Shown one piece after another: positions 60,664-64,000 of a stretch of 64,000 bases of DNA. Source of the stretch: a virus. The stretch's first letter is position 1. Every line of letters begins with the position of its first letter. Location: the IMG/VR virus record IMGVR_UViG_3300013132_000034, positions 1 to 64,000 of that record. One strand, given 5' to 3'. Below the pieces are notes generated by a model. That model was not told the DNA's origin. It made no database searches and was given only the letters and a program-made list of their open reading frames with translations. Both the position numbers and the translations under genes were made by a program.

Positions 60664-62366
60664 TTATAGTAATCCGTTAAAAATTTCCACCCTTGCCCTT
60701 TTAAATCATCAACATCTGCATTTTCGCTAGATTGACTACTAATAATTGCTGGCAGTATATTTTCACCAAATCCTCCTCTTTCATTATTTAAATAAGAAGA
60801 TGGTTTTATAAAACTTCTTAATCCCCAATCTAGAACTTTTATTAGCAATGGTTTTCTATTTGTATCATATTCGATAATATCAAAAAATTTCTCACAAACA
60901 TCATTTTCGAGCCCCATTAAAGCCCATACAAGTGACATTACTCTATCATCATAAAAATTGCCCTCTCTTGCAGCCCAGGTACCATTTGGGTATCTAACAA
61001 AGTTTTTTAATTCCATAACAGTATCTTTATCATACAGTTTAACTGCATTTAATTCATTAACCCAATAGCGCATATTTGTAACACCTCTATATTTTGTATT
61101 AGTGTGAGCGATAACGCCAGGTCTTTTTATATATTCAGTGCCTCTTATTTTAGGAGAATAATTTACAATATTTTCATAATGGTGGGTCATTTTTAATTGA
61201 TCAACTACTTGTGCACCGCAATTATTTCTTTCTATTAAAACTGGAGGTGTACCATATTGTCTTAAAATTTCTAAAAGTTTTGAAATAAAATTAAATGGTG
61301 TAATAGAATTGTCTGCGTAAATTGCTGATTGTTTTATTTCTTTTAGATCAGTTACATCTAATACCTGAACTACACTATAATTGCTGTTTACTCCTTCTGC
61401 GACGTCAACACCAACAACATATACTTTCTTTTCATCCGGCTCTTCCCAAACTCGGTATTTTCCATTATCAAAAATAAATTCAGGATCTCTTATATTTTGT
61501 TTTAATTTTTCAAACAGTTGATCGGATAAAGAACTTTCCCCCGTTTGTAAAAATACATTACCAAATTCTTGATCAAAAAATTCTTTACTACCTAACGATC
61601 TGACAGTTTTTTCTTTCCAGTCCTCATCTCTTCCTGGCACTTCCCACCAATCAACCCGCTCGGCGTGCCACCCGTTGGAATTTTCTATAGCACCTGAATA
61701 TAATTCATGAAATAAATTTCCAGTACCATTAGGAGTACTTGCGACAAATATTTTTGATTTTTTAGATGATGAAATAATTGGGTAAACGGATTTCCAAAAA
61801 TCTTGTACCATACCATTATCGATAAAGGCTAACTCATCAAGAATTAAAACATTACAGCTATCACCTCTACCTGCATCAGATGATGTTGTTGAAATTCCTA
61901 TACTACTACCATTAGCTAGTACCATAGAAGTTTTACCATATTCAACTGCGCCAGGTTTTAAATAGTTAGGAAGTTGCTCGTATGCTAATCTTACACGTTT
62001 AAAAATGTTTATTGCGGTTTGTTCTTTATTAGCGACAATTAAAATTCTTTGATCATCAAAAAAACAACTTATCCATAATGCATAAATTGTCATTAATGTT
62101 GTTTTACCTGATTGTCTAGAAGATAAAAATACAACAAATCTATTGTCTCTTAATGCTCTAAGTATTCTTTTTTGATAATTGTGTAGTTTTATCTTTTCTC
62201 TGCCTCTATCCAAATTAACAATATAAAAATAATTTTCTGCAAAATGTAATATGTTTTTGCTACACTTTTTTAATTCCGACAACATTTCACCTGTCCACTC
62301 AAATGTTGTTTCAGGTGTGGGTAAATTCTTGTTACCTAAATAAAATCGCGAATCTTTGTGAGGCAT
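60660..62366 (-). CDS. Large terminase subunit (gp17-like)
   Basis: 568 residues (T4 gp17 610). ATPase part: Walker A SSRQSGKTT at 82-90, Walker B VLILDELAFI at 173-182 with the catalytic Glu, and coupling motif VASTPNG at 208-214. Nuclease part: VVGVDVAEG with Asp321, then a later NFYDDRVMSLVWALMG motif carrying the final acidic residues. The enzyme pumps DNA through the portal and cuts concatemers. It lies head-to-head with the acidic plus-strand gene; a TATAAGTA variant motif is 8 nt before its ATG. Its TGA stop shows that TGA functions as a stop codon in this genome. Supports a headful-packaging T4-like phage. Confidence 0.96.
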   Translation of the reverse strand: MPHKDSRFYLGNKNLPTPETTFEWTGEMLSELKKCSKNILHFAENYFYIVNLDRGREKIKLHNYQKRILRALRDNRFVVFLSSRQSGKTTLMTIYALWISCFFDDQRILIVANKEQTAINIFKRVRLAYEQLPNYLKPGAVEYGKTSMVLANGSSIGISTTSSDAGRGDSCNVLILDELAFIDNGMVQDFWKSVYPIISSSKKSKIFVASTPNGTGNLFHELYSGAIENSNGWHAERVDWWEVPGRDEDWKEKTVRSLGSKEFFDQEFGNVFLQTGESSLSDQLFEKLKQNIRDPEFIFDNGKYRVWEEPDEKKVYVVGVDVAEGVNSNYSVVQVLDVTDLKEIKQSAIYADNSITPFNFISKLLEILRQYGTPPVLIERNNCGAQVVDQLKMTHHYENIVNYSPKIRGTEYIKRPGVIAHTNTKYRGVTNMRYWVNELNAVKLYDKDTVMELKNFVRYPNGTWAAREGNFYDDRVMSLVWALMGLENDVCEKFFDIIEYDTNRKPLLIKVLDWGLRSFIKPSSYLNNERGGFGENILPAIISSQSSENADVDDLKGQGWKFLTDYYK

Positions 62367-62368
62367 TA

Positions 62369-62376
62369 TATAAATA
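62369..62376 (+). promoter_or_regulatory. T4-late promoter motif (perfect) for acidic plus-strand gene
   Basis: TATAAATA, 5 nt before the ATG at 62382, only 3 nt from the terminase ATG. On the opposite strand the overlapping TATAAGTA (62375-62382) faces terminase, giving a compact bidirectional element. Confidence 0.65.
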
Positions 62377-62381
62377 CTTAT

Positions 62382-63056
62382 ATGAATAAAGTAAGGGACT
62401 TAGTAGATTTGTCTAAGGTATATGAAGCAGTAAAGACATCTAAAGTGTCTGACCCTAAGGCAAAATTTGGTACAAAACCTGGCAAGCCAATGCAAGCTAT
62501 ACCTACAGTAAAAGCAAAAGAACCTCTTACCTCTGACCATAAACCTAAACAACCCTTTTTTCATAAAGATTCTGGCCCGGAGAATGCAGATAATTTTAAT
62601 AAAAACATAGTAGATCCAAAGACAAACAAAGGTAAAGAGAATGTTTATGAGCCAGAAAAATTTTCAGATAATATCGAAAAAAAAGTAAAAGAGAGTATAA
62701 ATAATTTTATGAATAACAAATCTATTTTTGACAAACTTTACGAAGAGGTAATGGGAGGCACAGAAGATGCCGAAGCCCTCGACGCACAAGAGCTCGGCAT
62801 TGGCCCTGAACAAGAGGGTGAAAAGTCCGAAGCTGAAATGAGCTCAAAAGAGCTTATAGCGAAAGCTTTAGAATTACTTCAGCTAGCTCATGATAAATGC
62901 CCTGAAGAGGGTGGCGATGAGCATGAAGGTTCAGATGAATTTGGTCCTGAAGCCGGTAAGGAAGAAGGCCAGGAAGATGAAGAAGATGGTGAAGAGCAAG
63001 AAGAAGGTAAGAAAGAGGAGAAGAAGGAAGATAAGAAAGAAGAAGTAGCTGGCTAA
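62382..63056 (+). CDS. Acidic low-complexity protein, possible internal/scaffold-type protein
   Basis: 224 residues from ATG at 62382 (MNKVRDLVDLSKVYEAV); an upstream ATG at 62358 lies inside the terminase start and before the promoter motif. Residues about 20-100 are Lys/Pro-rich and disordered, then NNFMNNKSIFDKLYEEVMGG, a helix (SKELIAKALELLQLAHDKCP), and a final 50 residues of almost continuous Glu, Lys, Asp and Gly (EEDGEEQEEGKKEEKK). Such acidic proteins act as prohead core or internal proteins in T4-like phages (gp67, gp68, IPs), but no homology is claimed. It ends at TAA 63054, beyond which the same frame stays open for 98 codons. Confidence 0.65.
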   Translation: MNKVRDLVDLSKVYEAVKTSKVSDPKAKFGTKPGKPMQAIPTVKAKEPLTSDHKPKQPFFHKDSGPENADNFNKNIVDPKTNKGKENVYEPEKFSDNIEKKVKESINNFMNNKSIFDKLYEEVMGGTEDAEALDAQELGIGPEQEGEKSEAEMSSKELIAKALELLQLAHDKCPEEGGDEHEGSDEFGPEAGKEEGQEDEEDGEEQEEGKKEEKKEDKKEEVAG

Positions 63057-63351
63057 GCAGTTGATGCAGAAGAAGTCGGCACACCAATAGTTGATGGTGA
63101 AAAGCTATCAAAGGGGTTAAACAAAGTATCTTCCGGCTCAAATGTAGTAGCAGGCGATGTTTCAACAGCTGGTAAGAAAGCTGGCAAAGGTGGTGATGGC
63201 AAAACAACCGATAAAGTTGGTAATGACGGTGACAAGGGCCACGCACTAGTCGGTAGCGGTGTAAGCGGTGGTGCACCAACACCTGTTAAAGGCAAGTCAA
63301 ATGTCGTTAACAGCAGAATTAAGGGTAACAACCAACCCTTCTACAGCGTCT
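63057..63351 (+). CDS. In-frame continuation after TAA of the acidic protein (readthrough or split gene)
   Basis: After the TAA at 63054-63056 the same frame is open for 97 codons to the next TAA at 63349. The product (AVDAEEVGTPIVDGEKLSKG; GGDGKTTDKVGNDGDKG; ending IKGNNQPFYSV) is protein-like: Gly/Lys/Asp-rich repeats and a structured end. No ATG, GTG or TTG lies in frame before it, so it would need readthrough or a non-standard start (an ATA exists). The stretch lies before a strong terminator, so it is on the transcript. The composition looks like the natural C-terminus of the acidic protein. The opposite strand is also open but has unlikely composition. Confidence 0.5.
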
Positions 63352-63370
63352 AAAATAGATTAATAAAATT

Positions 63371-63399
63371 AAAGCCCCTCGCAAGAGGGGCTTTTTTTT
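63371..63399 (+). terminator. Rho-independent terminator with GNRA loop
   Basis: A perfect 10-bp stem (AAAGCCCCTC / GAGGGGCTTT) with a GCAA tetraloop followed by a run of T. Because A residues also flank the left arm, weak function on the opposite strand is possible. It ends the acidic-gene transcript. Confidence 0.95.
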
Positions 63400-63400
63400 G

Positions 63401-63408
63401 ATTAAATA
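63401..63408 (+). promoter_or_regulatory. T4-late-type promoter motif for nucleotidyltransferase-like gene
   Basis: ATTAAATA, 5 nt before the ATG at 63414, immediately after the terminator T-run. Confidence 0.55.
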
Positions 63409-63413
63409 TCTTT

Positions 63414-64000
63414 ATGGTTACCGATTACCTAAAAGATGAGTTGAATCCTACTTTTTTTGATAGTGATAACAAACTCAAGGAACCTATAAGAGAAAAACTT
63501 CTTTTAATTGCAAATAAAGCTTTTGAAGATTTAGAAGTAGAGACAGATATAGTTGATATAACATTTACGGGTTCTTTGGCCAATTTTACCTACAATGAAG
63601 ATTCAGATGTAGATTTACATATTGTATTAAAATTTAATGATATTAATAAAGACAATGAGCTAGTTAAAAAAGCATTAGACTGTAATAAGTTTGTATGGAA
63701 TTTAAGACACGAAATTACTTTTGCTGGGCATGAAGTAGAAATATATTTTCAAGATGTAAATGAAAAGCATAATTCGTCTGGTGTTTATTCTATAGAAAAA
63801 AATAAATGGTTGATTGAACCAAAAAAATTATCTAATCAAATTGATAAAGACTTAGTAGATAAAAAATATAATCATTATAGCTCACATATAGAATCTTTAG
63901 AAAAAATTATAAAAAAAGATGTTACTAAAGACTATGCAGAAAAAATTCTTAGCAATGCGCAGAAATATTTTAAAAAATTAAAAGCTGATAGAAAGGAAAG
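63414..64000 (+). CDS. Nucleotidyltransferase-fold protein (partial at right edge)
   Basis: 195 codons visible, open to the edge. The N-terminal VTDYLKDELNPTFFD is followed near residue 48 by ITFTGSLANFTYNEDSDVDLHIVL, the GS-x10-DxD signature of the polymerase-beta-type nucleotidyltransferase superfamily, in which the GS loop and the two Asp bind nucleotide and metal. A later HEVEIYFQD supplies the third acidic strand. A helical Lys-rich part follows. Members add nucleotides to RNA, proteins or antibiotics, or act as minimal MNT toxins; the phage role is unknown. Related genes occur in marine T4-like phages. The C-terminus lies outside the window. Confidence 0.72.
   Translation, partial: MVTDYLKDELNPTFFDSDNKLKEPIREKLLLIANKAFEDLEVETDIVDITFTGSLANFTYNEDSDVDLHIVLKFNDINKDNELVKKALDCNKFVWNLRHEITFAGHEVEIYFQDVNEKHNSSGVYSIEKNKWLIEPKKLSNQIDKDLVDKKYNHYSSHIESLEKIIKKDVTKDYAEKILSNAQKYFKKLKADRKE

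Noticed and set aside
62854-63331. Minus-strand Leu/Pro/Ser/His-rich frames opposite the acidic gene
   Set aside because: Antisense shadows of Glu/Lys/Gly codons; they lack start context and run against the terminator-bearing transcript.

Overview
The window is about 64 kb of an AT-rich (roughly 30% G+C by eye) genome of a large T4-like contractile-tailed phage, probably marine or otherwise aquatic. It holds recognisable homologues of the T4 morphogenesis set: large terminase (gp17), sheath (gp18), tube (gp19), gp54/gp48 tube initiator and cap, a gp29-like tape measure, gp27 hub, gp53, gp25 and gp6 wedge proteins, portal (gp20), gp13 neck, gp4 head completion and gp15 sheath terminator, plus the gp44-type clamp loader and a dUTPase. 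No tRNA, rRNA, CRISPR array, integrase or insertion sequence was seen. The host cannot be named from the sequence.

Layout, right to left, because nearly all genes are on the minus strand. (i) 63.4-64 kb: partial nucleotidyltransferase-like gene (+), terminator, and an acidic protein (+). (ii) 62.4-42.9 kb: terminase, tail tube and sheath, baseplate hub and wedge, interrupted by a small replication island (clamp loader, dUTPase) and by two plus-strand genes, one of them a candidate small terminase. (iii) 42.9-32.3 kb and 27.1-17.8 kb: very large adhesin-like structural proteins with PKD-, NHL/beta-propeller-, lectin- and Mtd-N-like folds, an S74-chaperone fibre, and long Pro/Thr tracts. (iv) Between and after these, two glycan-modification blocks (32.3-27.2 kb and 16.4-8.9 kb): eight glycosyltransferase-like genes, a methyltransferase, a sulfotransferase, a radical SAM/SPASM enzyme, an AGAT-like amidinotransferase and a PIG-L deacetylase, many joined by ATGA or TAATG overlaps. 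(v) 8.9-6.1 kb: small proteins and a membrane/coiled-coil protein. (vi) 6.0-0 kb: PD-(D/E)XK nuclease, portal, gp13, gp4 and two tandem gp15 paralogues.

The most notable observations are these. A T4-late-type octamer (consensus xxTAAATA) lies exactly 5-6 nt before 19 start codons; on T4 late-promoter geometry, transcription would start at or one base before the start codon, so many late mRNAs should be leaderless. A dnaX-type A-AAA-AAG heptamer at the end of a membrane protein leads in the -1 frame into a 139-codon Pro/Thr-rich tail that has no start of its own. The gp6-like wedge gene is cut by one in-frame TGA, and the acidic plus-strand gene by one in-frame TAA, with the frame open and protein-like beyond each. 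Mucin-like Pro/Thr tracts on at least five products sit beside a GT60/PF11397-like enzyme and a sugar-tailoring operon whose enzymes could make guanidino- or sulfo-decorated glycans. The functional links in this last model are inference.
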